The translations under genes and the position numbers were made by a program. Positions 43,742 to 54,216 of a stretch of DNA of 64,000 nt are shown in pieces. The first letter of the stretch is position 1, and every line of letters begins with the position of its first letter. The notes under the pieces are model-generated. The model did no database searches, was not told the origin of the DNA, and saw only the letters and a list, made by a program, of their open reading frames with translations. This DNA is from Symbiodinium kawagutii (Eukaryota; Sar; Dinophyceae; Suessiales; Symbiodiniaceae), in contig VSDK01016433.1 in NCBI GenBank assembly GCA_009767595.1, forward strand, positions 42,309 to 106,308. The letters are read 5' to 3'.

Positions 43742-44448
43742 GTGATTTTGCGAAGAGAGCTAGACGCAGGCTTGGCAGGCGGCGGTGCCCGTGCTGTATG
43801 TTTAAGGTGTACAGGGCTCCAGGGTTCTGCAACCAGCTCCCGCGCGACCCGCGAAGCTCCACAGCGTTTGGTGCGGTTGCGCAAATGGCTTGTCAACAAG
43901 CTCCGGCCGGTGGAACCCTGGGTTCGCCAAGTGCTTCCTTATGGGTTTTTACTCTGGCATGCGCAACACGCGTGCTGTGAGTTACGCAAGTGACAGCGCA
44001 GGAAACAAATTTCCAAGGGGAGGAAGAGGGCCAAAGGAGCTGCCCAAAGGGCAAAGCTCCGCTGCAAGCGCTTGCAGAAACTCTGGCGCTTCTTGGGGTT
44101 CCGGAAGGTTCCATGTCCTGCGATTGCCAAATCATGCATGACAAGTGTAGTTCCACGGGGGGAAACAGGTTTAAGAATAGCAAGGCGCGCCTCAGCTGTG
44201 CCTGTTGAGTTGCATGGGGGAAAACAGCTTTTACTCTAACCTGTACTTTCCCCTGCTCTTTTACAGAGGGAGGTCATGTTCAGCATGTTTTGGTAGCCGC
44301 CTTTGTGGTGATTAAGCAGCCAACCCATCGCTGCAACCATTGTTGAAGCAAACTTTTGCTGTAGCGCCACGTCGAGGCAAGAGAGTGTGCATGTTTGGTG
44401 GTCGTAGTCTCATGTAGTGTTCTTGTGTGAGCATCATTTCATCAGAGG
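43742..44448. other. GC-rich island with overlapping ORFs, part of nested cluster
   Basis: Four or more frames on both strands are open for 60-96 codons (for example + 43890-44141, - 43893-44183). I cannot choose a strand. The composition matches the ORF cluster that follows and differs from the flanking intron. Confidence 0.45.
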
Positions 44449-45018
44449 ATGCAAGGCAGCAGGCTGTGCTTCCTGACCAGTTTTTCTTTGACCTTGCGGT
44501 GTCGGCCTTCTAAATCATATGTTCGCGCAGGCGAGGTGGAGGAGCGCGTCCGGTTGTTTGTGGGCAGCAGTGTGGCAGGCCAACATGCCAATGTGGCCCT
44601 GATGAGAGATGAATACAGGCCGCCTCCGAACCATTTCATGTACAAGCCCTATTGCGTTGCGTGCCGGAAGTGTTTTAGGCACCAAGGATGGCGTGGTCGC
44701 GCATCCTTCGATTCGCGTAGCAAGATGCTGGTCATCCCTGGTTGGCCTGTGTCTGCCCAAGGTCAAGTTGACAGAGTTTATGGTTCTCAGGCGTTGGGGC
44801 TGAATGCGTTGCAGAAAGCCTTTGTTCGCCAGTGGCTATTGTCGAATCGTTATCGTATCATGCCCTTGATGATTGACTTCAAGAAGCGCTTTGGGGAGGC
44901 AAAGAACACAGCAGGTAAACAGCAAGTGCGTACATATGTCAAGAATTTGAAGGCAAGCCATGAGACTTACAAACAAGAACGCTGTGGCACTCTGGCGTGT
45001 ATTCTTGGGCAAAATTGA
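44449..45018 (+). CDS. Hypothetical protein in intron-nested ORF cluster
   Basis: The longest clean ORF of this cluster, 189 codons from ATG at 44449. Around residues 75-85 there is a CVACRKCF motif (CxxCxxC) that could bind zinc. The C-terminal third (QWLLSNRYRIMPLMIDFKKR, then VRTYVKNLKASHETYK) looks like a helix-turn-helix or other helical DNA-binding domain of the sort seen in transposase N-termini. That is suggestive only. It lies inside the 4.1-kb intron between 43204 and 47345, is intronless, and is followed by frames that break, as expected for a decayed mobile element or retrocopy. Confidence 0.6.
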   Translation: MQGSRLCFLTSFSLTLRCRPSKSYVRAGEVEERVRLFVGSSVAGQHANVALMRDEYRPPPNHFMYKPYCVACRKCFRHQGWRGRASFDSRSKMLVIPGWPVSAQGQVDRVYGSQALGLNALQKAFVRQWLLSNRYRIMPLMIDFKKRFGEAKNTAGKQQVRTYVKNLKASHETYKQERCGTLACILGQN

Positions 45019-45036
45019 AATTTCAGATCCTCTTGC

Positions 45037-45180
45037 AGCGGTTGCCGAAGTTGCAAAATTCATTGGGAGACTGCGCTCAGATGGTTGTTGCGGAGGCTCA
45101 TTTAGAGAAGGAGTTCTTTGTGAGCTTTGTCCACCCTCGCCTGTTCAGTATCTTGGGTTTTTTCTTTTTTCGGTGTTGGG
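45037..45180 (+). pseudogene. Frame-shifted continuation of the nested ORF
   Basis: The frame reads LQRLPKLQNSLGDCAQMVVA, then EAHLEKEFFVSFVHPRLFSI, starting just after the stop of the 44449 ORF. It follows AAATTTCAG, so a very short intron is an alternative to a frameshift. Confidence 0.45.
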
Positions 45181-45189
45181 GTGATTAGG

Positions 45190-45357
45190 CAGGATGTTGT
45201 CTGTAAATGGTTCTCAGAGTTTCCTTTTGGGGGGGCCAATGCATGGATGCTGGAGTCAGTCAAGGTCTCACTCATGAACGTTTTCGCAGCCGAAGCCGGC
45301 CAACCGTATGCCTGGATGGAACCTTTTGCCTATCGTCCGATCGCTTTGTCGTTCTGA
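45190..45357 (+). pseudogene. Fragment of nested ORF cluster
   Basis: Open frame reading VVCKWFSEFPFGGANAWML, then ESVKVSLMNVFAAEAGQPYA, stopping at TGA 45355. Coding-like, in a different frame from its neighbour. Confidence 0.45.
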
Positions 45358-45401
45358 CTCTGGGCATTTAGGCAAGCAGTCGTCCTGCGTTCAAGAACGG
45401 C

Positions 45402-45545
45402 GTGGACGTTGGCTTCAGCACGTCCTTCTTTGAAAGCGTCATTGCGGTGGCATCCTCGGAGTCAGCCCTTTCCTATTGCCGGCTTGCGGACTCCTTCGCC
45501 AAAGCTGTTGAGAAGCATTGGGAAGTTGACGTGTTGCAGCCAGGT
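45402..45545 (+). pseudogene. Fragment of nested ORF cluster
   Basis: Reads DVGFSTSFFESVIAVASSES, then ALSYCRLADSFAKAVEKHWE before running into the TTTCC microsatellite. Confidence 0.45.
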
Positions 45546-45595
45546 GGGCCGATAAGCTGGCGTTCTTTTTCATATGTTTCTCGCTGTCTCTCTTT

Positions 45596-45890
45596 CTTTC
45601 TCTCTCTCTCTCTCTCTCTTGTTTTTGTCGCTCTCTTTTGCCTTGTCCCCTGCTCTTTACTTTTCTCTGTCGATCTATCTATCTGTCTTTCTTTCTTTCT
45701 TTCTTTCTTTCCTTTCCTTTCCTTTCCTTTCCTTTCTTTCTTTCTTTCTTTCTTTCCTTTCCTTTCCTTTCCTTTCCTTTCCTTTCCTTTCCTTTCCTTT
45801 CCTTTCCTTTCCTTTCCTTTCCTTTCCTTTCCTTTCCTTTCCTTTCCTTTCTTTCTTTCTTTCTTTCCTTTCTTTCTTTCTTCCTTTTTT
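45596..45890. repeat. CTTTC/TTTCC pyrimidine microsatellite
   Basis: About 295 bases of (TCTC), (CTTT) and (CCTTT) units, strongly strand-asymmetric. Poly-Phe/Leu/Ser and poly-Lys/Glu frames are artefacts. Confidence 0.96.
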
Positions 45891-46101
45891 AATCCAGTTT
45901 GCTCCTTGCGATTTTTCCTTCATCAGTTGATTTGTCCATGTGATTAGTTGTTGGTGTTTTTCAAGAGTGTTGACCAGAGACATGTTAAATGACCACGCGT
46001 GGCATTAATGCAGTCTGAATCTTGTCCTGTAGTAATCCCGACATCTCTGATTTGACTGTGTTGTCTCCTCTGGGCAGGCGACAGACAGCAGCCGCTCCAG
46101 C

Positions 46102-46410
46102 ATGGGCAAGTTGCACCGGCAGGGTTCATGTCCAAAATGTAACCATCTATTGTTCCCTCACCGTTATCGCAGCGGCCCTCGTTGTGGAATTGCCCACTTG
46201 TTTCTTTTGCTGCAAGATGCGTTTGGCCGCGGGGCCGCGGCGGGACCGATGGTGGAACAGATGGTCGAACAGACGGGCTTCGTGTCGCATGGCGTGGAGG
46301 AAACTGTGTGCGGAATGAAGTATCCATGTTGTTTGCGGCGGCCTGGTCTCGAGGTTGTGCGCGGCCAGGCGGGAACGGGCTCAGTCAGGCCATCGCAAAT
46401 GCTGGTTTGA
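46102..46410 (+). CDS. Hypothetical protein, end of nested cluster
   Basis: ATG at 46102, 102 codons. Reads MGKLHRQGSCPKCNHLLF (CxxC pair), then LFLLLQDAFGRGAAAGPMV. An overlapping + frame is also long, so it may be a fragment. Confidence 0.45.
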   Translation: MGKLHRQGSCPKCNHLLFPHRYRSGPRCGIAHLFLLLQDAFGRGAAAGPMVEQMVEQTGFVSHGVEETVCGMKYPCCLRRPGLEVVRGQAGTGSVRPSQMLV

Positions 46411-46689
46411 CAAACGTGTAGCGGAGGCCGGGAATCCAGATTGGCCATTGTCCGTTTGAGGTCCAAACAAAAACGGGATCAGAGCTGTGCGGCCGCGGCA
46501 TGTCACGGACCAGCTTCGTTTCTGGCGTTCCTTGGCTACCGGTAGTTGTCACCCCCCCCGGAAAGTGTATTACCATGCTTCCAGGGCCATACAATATGGC
46601 GAGTCACTTTAAATTAGGACATCCAAAGGCTTGGTTATGGAGGAAAACGCAATTCCCCTCCCGCCCTCCCGGCGCCCCTGTCCTCCAGT

Positions 46690-47205
46690 TCCTTTGGCCT
46701 TGCCTTCAAACCTGTAGTGTAATGAATATTTGAAGCCCTGAAGCCCTGCAAACCCTACAGGTAGTGTAGTGAATACTTGACGTCCCCATGCTCCCATTCC
46801 TTTGTTTTGGCCCGAGCTCTTAAAGTAAAGCAGTGAATATTTCAAGCCCCGATGTTTCCAGTTCCCTTATCCCCGTCCCCAAACCCTAATGGCAGTGAAG
46901 TCCCCATGTCCTTAGTTCAAACCGTAAAGGCAGTATATATAGTGAACACTTGAAACCCTCATGTGCCCAGCCCCCAAAATGTACAGGTAGTCTAGTGAAG
47001 ACTTGAAGTCCCCATGTCCCCCGTTCCCTTGTCCCGGCCACCAACCCTTGCATGTAGTGTAGTGAATACTTGAAGTCCCCATTTCCCCCGTTCCCCCGTC
47101 CCGGCCCCCAAATCGTACAGGTAGTGTCATGAACACTTGAAGACCCCATGTCCTTAGTTCCCCAGCGGAGGCCCCCAAACCTTACAGGTAGTGTAGTGAA
47201 GCAAT
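46690..47205. repeat. 64-68 bp tandem repeat
   Basis: About eight units with TACAGGTAGTGTAGTGAA, then TACTTGAAGTCCCCATG, then CCCCGTTCCC. The last four units are best preserved. Confidence 0.88.
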
Positions 47206-47344
47206 AAGAGGTTGGCCGATGCAAGTGATCCATGCTGGCGGATGCAAGTGATCCATTCCCCTTACTAATATAGATATTTATCAACTCAATACAAATCTTT
47301 TATTGACAACGATTAACCACGGTGATTATCCACAACCATCGCAG

Positions 47345-47446
47345 GGTCTTTCGGGGTCGGTACCACAGGACGCTGCTGACGATGATGCAAAGGCAGGGGC
47401 CTGGGAGACAAGTGAAATTCTGCAGCTATACCAGCAGAAAATGAAG
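47345..47446 (+). CDS. Predicted exon of the ankyrin-type split gene
   Basis: Acceptor CATCGCAG, donor ATGAAG|GTTAAC, 34 codons, phase 0 both ends, matching 43204 and 48429. Reads GLSGSVPQDAADDDAKAGAW, then ETSEILQLYQQKMK. Acidic linker then helix. Confidence 0.75.
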
Positions 47447-47499
47447 GTTAACTGGCGGCTGCAATAAAACCATTGGTGGTTAACATGGTGGTTGATGCT

Positions 47500-47660
47500 G
47501 GTTAACGCACGGTTAAAAACTGGTCAATAACGGTTGATAGTAGGGGATGACAACCAACACACTTAGAGTGAAACAACTAGTGTATATATATAATATTTAT
47601 ATATGTAGTATATATATACATAGGTTCAAAAATATATATATATATATATAAATATTATTT
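47500..47660. repeat. AT microsatellites
   Basis: TATATATATAATATTTATATA and (TA)n between 47580 and 47655. Confidence 0.85.
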
Positions 47661-47740
47661 GGTCGTTTGTCAAGCCATGGGGAACCCCCAAAATTGTTGG
47701 TATGGGTGATTTCACGGTGCCCCTATTTTGAGAAACACCC
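47661..47740. mobile_element. Family B element, variant
   Basis: GGTCGTTTGTCAAGCCATGGGG on the left and GCCCCTATTTTGAGAAACACCC on the right, short core. Confidence 0.72.
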
Positions 47741-48428
47741 AAATGGTAGCAGTTGGGTAGTGAATGGATCGGTAAATTGTCATTATATACCTTTTTTGAA
47801 TGCTTACTTGTTGCAAAAACTAGGTGAATTGTTGCTGTTACATTATACAACATTATATACTTATATAACTAATAGTATAGTTGGTTAGTACGATTATTTT
47901 TCGTTGGTGTTTTTCCAGATCTTGTAAAGCATTATTGTCATTGATACTGGTTAGTTGGAGCTACACTAACCATATTTTCAATAATTTTTATTACTTAGCT
48001 ATTCTGGATCTAGAATTTGTAGCTGATATGGAATAAAGGGAATGAAAAATGAACAATGGTGAATGTTTCCTAAGCAGTGAATCATGATAGGGAATAACAT
48101 GATAAAACGATCGATCATAGTAGGGCCATCAACTATAGTTCAATATTTCTGGATTACAACCATTTCTGACCTCTATTACCCATCGTGACTTAAAAAACTA
48201 GTATTAACTTATCATCGATGTTTAAACACTATAAAACATTGTGATGTACCATTGTTAAACTCCACAATCGACCGCCAAACCCATTAGTAAGTCGTCATTA
48301 AGCCATTATTAAGCGATCATCAAGCCATGATCAAGCCATCACTAATCAATTATTATGGAATTATTCAGCCATTATTAAGCCAGTACTCATATCGTTAAGG
48401 ATTGTGATGTACCATTGTTAAACTCCAG
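47741..48428. other. AT-rich intron-like sequence
   Basis: TTAAGCCATTATTAAGCCA words near 48290-48380; the phrase GTGATGTACCATTGTTAAAC occurs twice (48241, 48407). No exon. Confidence 0.5.
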
Positions 48429-48584
48429 GCCTGCACATATCAAGCGCCCGACGTGATCATCCAACCTTTGAGGCGTCGGGGTCATTGTTTGCTGCTGCGT
48501 CTGCAACTCGGCGTTGAAGTCAGCAAAAATGGGGGGCTAAGGACGACGTGGGACCAACGAGCAACCATTGAAGCTGTGTGTTAG
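48429..48584 (+). CDS. Predicted terminal exon of the ankyrin-type split gene
   Basis: Acceptor TAAACTCCAG, phase 0, open to TAG at 48582. Reads ACTYQAPDVIIQPLRRRG, then HCLLLRLQLGVEVSKNGGLR, then TTWDQRATIEAVC. The frame continues phase 0 from 47446. Confidence 0.72.
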   Translation, partial: ACTYQAPDVIIQPLRRRGHCLLLRLQLGVEVSKNGGLRTTWDQRATIEAVC

Positions 48585-48689
48585 TAGTTGGCCAGCCGTT
48601 GCTAGATGGCCGCCTGATAAACCCTGTTTTTTGTGCTTTTCAGGTCTTCATGTAATGTTTCTGTTGTTGTTATTCATGTCCCCAGTCAA

Positions 48690-49330
48690 GTGTGTGTGCT
48701 ACGTTGATGCTACGTGGGGCATATGGGGGTGGGGTGGGGTGGGGCATGTTAACGTTCACTTGCACTAGCGAGCGATGTTGACGCTACGTGGATGCTACGT
48801 GGATGCTACGTGGATGCTACGTGGGGCATACGGGGGTGGGGTGGGGCATGTAAACGTTCATTTGCACTTGCGAGCGATGTTGATCCTACGTGGATGCTAC
48901 GTGGATGCTACGTGGATGCTACGTGGATGCTACGTGGATGCTACGTGGATGCTACGTGGATGCTACGTGGATGCTACGTGGATGCTACGTGGATGCTACG
49001 TGGATGCTACGTGGATGCTACGTGGATGCTACGTGGATGCTACGTGGATGCTACGTGGATGCTACGTGGATGCTACGTGGATGCTACGTGGATGCTACGT
49101 GGATGCTACGTGGATGCTACGTGGATGCTACGTGGATGCTACGTGGATGCTACGTGGATGCTACGTGGATGCTACGTGGATGCTACGTGGATGCTACGTG
49201 GATGCTACGTGGATGCTACGTGGATGCTACGTGGATGCTACGTGGATGCTACGTGGATGCTACGTGGATGCTACGTGGGGCATACGGGGGTGGGGTGGGG
49301 GGGGGGGGGTGGGGTGGGGCATGGTAACGT
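48690..49330. repeat. 12-bp minisatellite GATGCTACGTGG
   Basis: About 31 perfect tandem copies (48895-49275), open in all three frames. Each side is bordered by GGGGCATACGGGGGTGGGGT and ACGTTCACTTGCACTTGCGA. Relatives occur at 57497-57712. Confidence 0.96.
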
Positions 49331-49350
49331 TCACTTGCACTTGCGAGCGA

Positions 49351-49632
49351 TGTTGATGCTTTGAAGAAATTCATACCGCCTTCTTTGAACGGAAAGAAGA
49401 CCACAGTGGTACATCCACAAGTGGCCTTGCTTTTGTTTCAGTGGGTGTACTGCATGCACATGACACGTGGCAAAGCCCCACGACAAGTGCTGGAAGCACT
49501 GGCAATCGTCTTTTGACAAAGTAGTTTTCCCGGGCTTGGAAAAGACAGATTTTTCAGTGTGGAAACGTGTCCAACATATGCAAAGTGAAGAATACGCTGT
49601 AATTACTAGCATTTTTGTGCCTAACACAACAT
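49351..49632 (+). pseudogene. Frameshifted coding remnant beside the minisatellite
   Basis: One frame reads VDALKKFIPPSLNGKKTTVV, then HPQVALLLFQWVYCMHMTRG, then KAPRQVLEALAIVF to TGA at 49513. A +1 frame then carries FDKVVFPGLEKTDFSVWKRV, then QHMQSEEYAVITSIFVPN. Two adjacent coding-like halves imply one frameshift. No family recognised. Confidence 0.6.
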
Positions 49633-50048
49633 CATAAGAAGGATGATCATGGCTACGAAACCCCACGGCCGCCTACCAACGGCGCACCTAGTAGTTGAAG
49701 TGACCAGATTGATAGTTGATTGATCGTTGATTCATCAAAATTTCTCAGCTTCCATGTATCAGCGTAAGCTTGTTGTGTAAGCATGGCTAGTGGAATCATG
49801 TGCAGGTTCTTTTTGAATGTGCCATGCGGAGACTTACACGTCACTAAGGGTGAACAGCCCAACAGTTGGACTAGTAACTAGTAATGGGATGTGAATGGAT
49901 GTGAACAGCTGGGGTACAGGATATTGACCCACAGCCACTGAAGAACATATTCTCTATTCTACTTGTGGAATACGCACCCGAGTGAAAGAACTGGAGCTAC
50001 AAAAGCTTTGGATGATAACCAGTTCTGTGTGTTGAAAGATGTTGAAAC

Positions 50049-50241
50049 ATGTTGGAACTGCCTTGGGCGGATCACATGAATCACATGATGCCACGTGACC
50101 GTTTCCCAGAGCCCTACCTGTATGTAGCAGAGCAGAAGACCAACAGTCTTTGCCTTCCACAATGGCTCACCACCGCGGTTGTCATCATTCCACGATTTGA
50201 CAGCGTCATTGATTTGGAACTATTGATATTATGTGTAGCTG
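50049..50241 (+). CDS. Predicted exon, possible start codon
   Basis: ATG at 50049; reads MLELPWADHMNHMMPRDRF, then PEPYLYVAEQKTNSLCLPQW, then LTTAVVIIPRFDSVIDLELL. Ends at GTAGCTG|GTGGTT, which is the left end of a family C element. The 5' part overlaps minus-strand frames. Confidence 0.5.
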
Positions 50242-50340
50242 GTGGTTTTAAGCATCTTAGATTTTCCCCCAACATTTGCGATGGTTGGTTGATTAAGTAA
50301 TAGTTTTTCAGAGGGGTTGAAACTTGAAGCCACCAACGAG
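50239..50340. mobile_element. Family C element
   Basis: CTGGTGGTTTTAAGC on the left and GAAGCCACCAACGAG on the right. Confidence 0.72.
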
Positions 50341-50499
50341 GTATGACATTGCTACACTTTCCAACATACTGAAACTGGCAAGTATCAAAACTTGTTGATA
50401 TGTTGGCAAGCATATGCGTGGTCTCAGCACCACGTTTGTTAATCCTTGCAAACGTACTGAAACTCTTGGTACAACTGTCCCAAGCGTCTTCACCCATGG

Positions 50500-50620
50500 C
50501 TGCTTCCATGTCACCATTTGGTCCATCACTGGGGTTCGACCATCAGTCGTGGTGATTCAGAGAAACCGTTTGGAGAAGCCACGCCGCGGACAACGCCATG
50601 TGTTACCAACTCGTTGTAGC
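50500..50620 (+). CDS. Possible exon, uncertain
   Basis: Open + frame reading GVRPSVVVIQRNRLEKPRRG, then QRHVLPTRCS; splice boundaries unclear. Confidence 0.33.
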
Positions 50621-51124
50621 TGATTTTATGGCTGATATTTGGCTTGTTGGCGATTCATTTCTTTCTATTTCACGATCTTTGCCTGTAGCTGATGTACTTT
50701 TGACATTGGCCAGCCACGCCTTTCAACACTGGAAAATCAGATGGCCGCAGTAGGCGTTTGTTGGCAACACCAGTTGATCGTTTCAATAGAATTGCCATCA
50801 TCCAACCTTCCGAAGTTGGTTGACCAAGTTTACACGGATAATTTGATGACAGAGTTCTCTGTATAGCCAGGTCTTGATGGTTATATCCGGGTGGTTATGA
50901 TCGAAAGTTTGTGATTGTCATCCAGGGAAGTCAATGGCAATGGCTTTCTAGGAGCGACTGTGTCAATCTCTTCCCCAGCTCGGACAGTTTTACCCCATGC
51001 ATTTTCTGTTTCTGCTTGGTGTACTCAGAGCTTTCAAACACCGGTTTCACAGGATGATGGGAAAATGTGCAGGAAACCAGGAAACAGGGATGACTGGGGT
51101 GAAGACTGGAGATTTTTCCATGAG

Positions 51125-51282
51125 CGACTTCTGGGACAGATGATGCGCTTGGCGAAGCCACCCAGGAAGGCGATAGCAGTGCCTGCAGCGCAACTGAAAG
51201 TGGATCCTGTACGGGCGGCTGGAGCCAAGCGGTGGAGGAGCTAGTGCCCAGTGAAGCTGGGCAGTGCTGCGCAGGCGATGTT
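51125..51282 (+). CDS. Predicted exon, frame ambiguous
   Basis: Acceptor TTCCATGAG and donor GATGTT|GTGACC. One frame reads DDALGEATQEGDSSACSATE, then SGWSQ-like residues to VEELVPSEAGQCCAGD. The overlapping frame (DWRFFHERLLGQMMRLAK, then PPRKAIAVPAAQLKVDPVRA) is equally coding-like and stops at TAG 51242. Family D starts 13 bases after the donor. Confidence 0.55.
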
Positions 51283-51294
51283 GTGACCTGTGGT

Positions 51295-51398
51295 GACCTG
51301 GCTGGCTGGAAAATCCAGCATTTTTTCGCGGGAAACCAATGAGGAACCAGTTGAAGCACCAGCTCTTTCTATGGTGGATTTTCCAGCCAGCCAGGTTA
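51295..51398. mobile_element. Family D element, long ends
   Basis: ACCTGGCTGGCTGGAAAATCCA faces TGGATTTTCCAGCCAGCCAGGT, perfect over 22 bases. Confidence 0.92.
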
Positions 51399-51539
51399 GG
51401 GACGACCAGAGGGTACTGGTTAATGGGTATAGCATACGCGGACTCCTGCCAGACCTGGTCACCTGGTGACCGATACCTGGGGATACTCATTCACAACTGA
51501 TTTTGGCAGTGAATTCCGCGGTTGATTTAAATCACCACC

Positions 51540-52010
51540 GAATCGCACCCGGACCCATTTTACCAGAGCCCAACGGCTCATGGTTATTGATGAACTGATG
51601 AACCAAATCTTACAGCCTTACAGCACTTTGGCGAGGTGAAGTAGACAATTTTTGTTTGCCCCGAGCTTTGGTAAAATGAGCTAAACCCAAGCCGTGGAGG
51701 CTTGATGCGAGGTAAGAACCTCAGAGGTCTGACGCGTTCGCTTTCAGTGTTTCAGTTGTCATGTGCATTCTCACTTGCGCTTTCTCTTTCTGATGTTGCT
51801 TGGCAAATGTCACACTGATTTAATCTCTTTCATTTTCGCACTCTCACTTTAGTTGCCGTGATTGGAATGATTTCTTTGGTACTTGTGCATCACTTTCGCC
51901 CCTCAGCTCTGGCTCTTCAGTTTTTGATACCCTCCCTCTGCCTCCCTTTGTTTTCTTTTTCTTAGGGAACGTACTGCCAATTTAAGGTTTCCTTTTCCGG
52001 CTGTGGTCCA
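51540..52010. other. Intron-like; possible inverted repeat 51556-51672
   Basis: CCATTTTACCAGAGC and GAGCTTTGGTAAAATGAG pair with one mismatch. The rest is CT-rich without an exon. Confidence 0.45.
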
Positions 52011-52546
52011 GCCTTAAAGTTGCTGCTGATTATTGGTCGGGAAAACATTAACTTGGGGAATGATGACAACAGTATCACTATCCATGAAACATCCATCAAC
52101 TTGAACGATAACCATTATTGGCTATTGATTGACTACAGTATCACTATCGATGAAACGTTCATGATACCAATAATCATGATCCGCATCGCTATCATTGATT
52201 ATGTGTGATTGTCGTCAGCCTGTGATTATCGTCACAACTCGTTGCAGTTAGCTTCCAATAATTCACCAGATGGCCGTCGTCCATTGTTGGCAAATCACCC
52301 TAGATATTTACTAGTTGTAAATGTTGGCACTCATATTTTTGTTAGCTTGCTGGCTGAAATCTATGGGCTGATGGCGACCTCCAATAGAGAATGATTCATT
52401 TTGATACAGTTGATGGTTAATTGCGGTTACCAACAATTGAAACCAGCAACGATATGAAAAATTGGTTACCACAACAATTTCATATAGTTTATTGATAATT
52501 GATAGCCGATTGAAACCAGCAACTGATTGAGCCCCATGGTTGATAG

Positions 52547-52654
52547 CCCTGCTATTTTCATGGCTTCCCCAAGGAATGGATACCGGATGGGCCTTGTGCC
52601 GCTGATGTGATCGATGTCTCCCAGTCACTCTGGCAGTACCGTTTTTGTGAAGCG
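52547..52654 (+). CDS. Predicted internal exon, unknown protein
   Basis: AG at 52545-52546, donor GAAGCG|GTGACG, 36 codons, phase 0 both ends. Reads PCYFHGFPKEWIPDGPCAAD, then VIDVSQSLWQYRFCEA. Rich in aromatics and rare residues, so probably a conserved globular core. No family recognised. Confidence 0.78.
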
Positions 52655-52701
52655 GTGACGAGTGACCAAAGGGGTTAATTTGGGTATGACCGACAGCCAT
52701 A

Positions 52702-52875
52702 TGGGGTGTATTGAAATAGGAGACCCCAAAGCATCTGGTGCCAAAGCACCTTCTTTCAATGCCGGGACAGGACGGCAAGAGGTGCAGGGCGATAGAAAAA
52801 AGATGACCCGTTTATTACTATCAATTGATGACTATTTATGGATGATTTGGGGGTCCCCCATTTTGAGTACCACCA
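52702..52875. mobile_element. Family B element split by a GC-rich exon-like insert
   Basis: Left part GGGGTGTATTGAAATAGGAG (52702-52731); right part from about 52800 to TTTTGAGTACCACCA. Between them lie about 70 GC-rich bases (52732-52800) that no other copy has. Confidence 0.65.
52732..52781 (+). CDS. Possible exon inside a family B element
   Basis: AG at 52730-52731 and donor AAGAG|GTGCAG bracket 50 bases. The frame in phase with 52654 reads HLVPKHLLSMPGQDGK; another frame reads ASGAKAPSFNAGTGRQE. Confidence 0.45.
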
Positions 52876-53836
52876 CATGACCAATTTGACTTTTGTAATG
52901 TATTTGCTTGTAGGCACAGGCTCTTCCACGGTTTTCAGCAGGTTTTTATCCACAGCTTTTGTGAAAGTGAAAGAAATCAATAAATTCAGCTGCATACTTT
53001 AGTCAGTATCTAATGGAAGTTGAGTAGCTGACCAGAGTAGACCATTTTGCTACTGTCATGACTCTTCTTTTGGTTGTTTGGCAATGTGTGTGTGTGTGTG
53101 TGCGTCATAAACGTTTTGGTTCCCAAATGATTGGCACGCGGGCTTCAAAATGGTCAACTCAATGTCTTAAATGCAAGCTTGCAAATTGTAAACTGTTTTT
53201 CGGTCATTTTGATGGTTGACATTCACCTACCGGTAACCATGGCGGTGCCCAGCGGGGCCAAGCTGGTGACCAGCTTCTTGGTGCTACCATGATGTGCCTT
53301 AATGACTGCAGATTCCCAACCATGCGTGTGCCAGGTGCTGTACCAAACGCTTACAAAGCGTCGTGTTGTCTCGGTGCGTTTACATAGGAATGTTTCCAAG
53401 CTCAATGATGCTCGTGCATGAGAAGTGTTTCCCATTGAAGGCGATGATCGGTTTCTATTTTGACACCCTTATCCATGCGCTATTGAACATGATGCTGGCA
53501 ACCAAACAGGGACTACCAAGGGGCCCTGGTCTATGTGGGGGAGTAGCTGGTAGCAGCATAGGGATCATGGCCTCATTCCATGTCGTCTGACGCCAACCGG
53601 GGAGGCTTTCAAAGATGTGAGCTAAAGCATCATGTTAGAGTTTGGAGCTATGAAAGCTATGAGATATCATGAGTAATTATTGCCAATAGATCCCGTGTCA
53701 GAGCAGAAAAAGTCTGCGTGAATCCTGCTGTTACCCCAAAAGCAGTAGCGATTGTTGAAAGTGATCAAACCGCATCTTGCAAAACCTCATACTGTTGATC
53801 TGAGGATGGGAAATCACGTGGGACTGGGGTCAGTAG

Positions 53837-53930
53837 ACCATACGTACGAATCCATGTTGTATACATCTGTGGTCGCGCCCATGTTGAAACCCCGCCCTCC
53901 AATCGCACCTGAGCCGTCCCGCTGGCCAAG
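53837..53930 (+). CDS. Predicted exon, Pro-rich
   Basis: Acceptor GGTCAGTAG, donor GGCCAAG|GTTTGA. Reads HTYESMLYTSVVAPMLKPR, then PPIAPEPSRWP. Confidence 0.55.
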
Positions 53931-54216
53931 GTTTGATGTGGATGTGTTCCACAGGCACAGCTAGCGATGCTGCACAGGGGCACAGCTTCAGCGCTTGTGA
54001 GAGATCTATTCACCATTCCATCAATTCAAAAAGATAATAGATAAAGACGAATAGATGGATAAAGACAAAGATGGATAACTTAGGGAATCTCTCCATTGTT
54101 ATCCAGTATCCATCTTTTAGGGTTACCCCAGATGGTGTTTGACGGTGGAAGAGACGATTCCAGGAATGCAATGTAGCAGGACTGAGGTCAGGCAGCAATC
54201 CTGCTGCAGGGTGAAG

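Noticed and set aside
45402-45983. 181-codon Ser/Phe/Leu ORF and minus-strand Lys/Glu ORF
   Set aside because: Mostly the CCTTT microsatellite; only the first about 48 codons are kept as a fragment.
48429-48480. GCGCCCGAC ... CGTCGGGG pairing suggestive of a tRNA or hairpin
   Set aside because: No cloverleaf follows, and the stretch is explained by an exon in phase with its neighbours.
48775-49364. Three overlapping ORFs of 145-193 codons
   Set aside because: The 12-bp minisatellite is open in all frames; no coding signature.
53223-53435. Minus-strand ORF and a short + frame MAVPSGAKLVTSFLVLP
   Set aside because: Both strands are open over a short GC-rich patch, and neither has matched splice signals.
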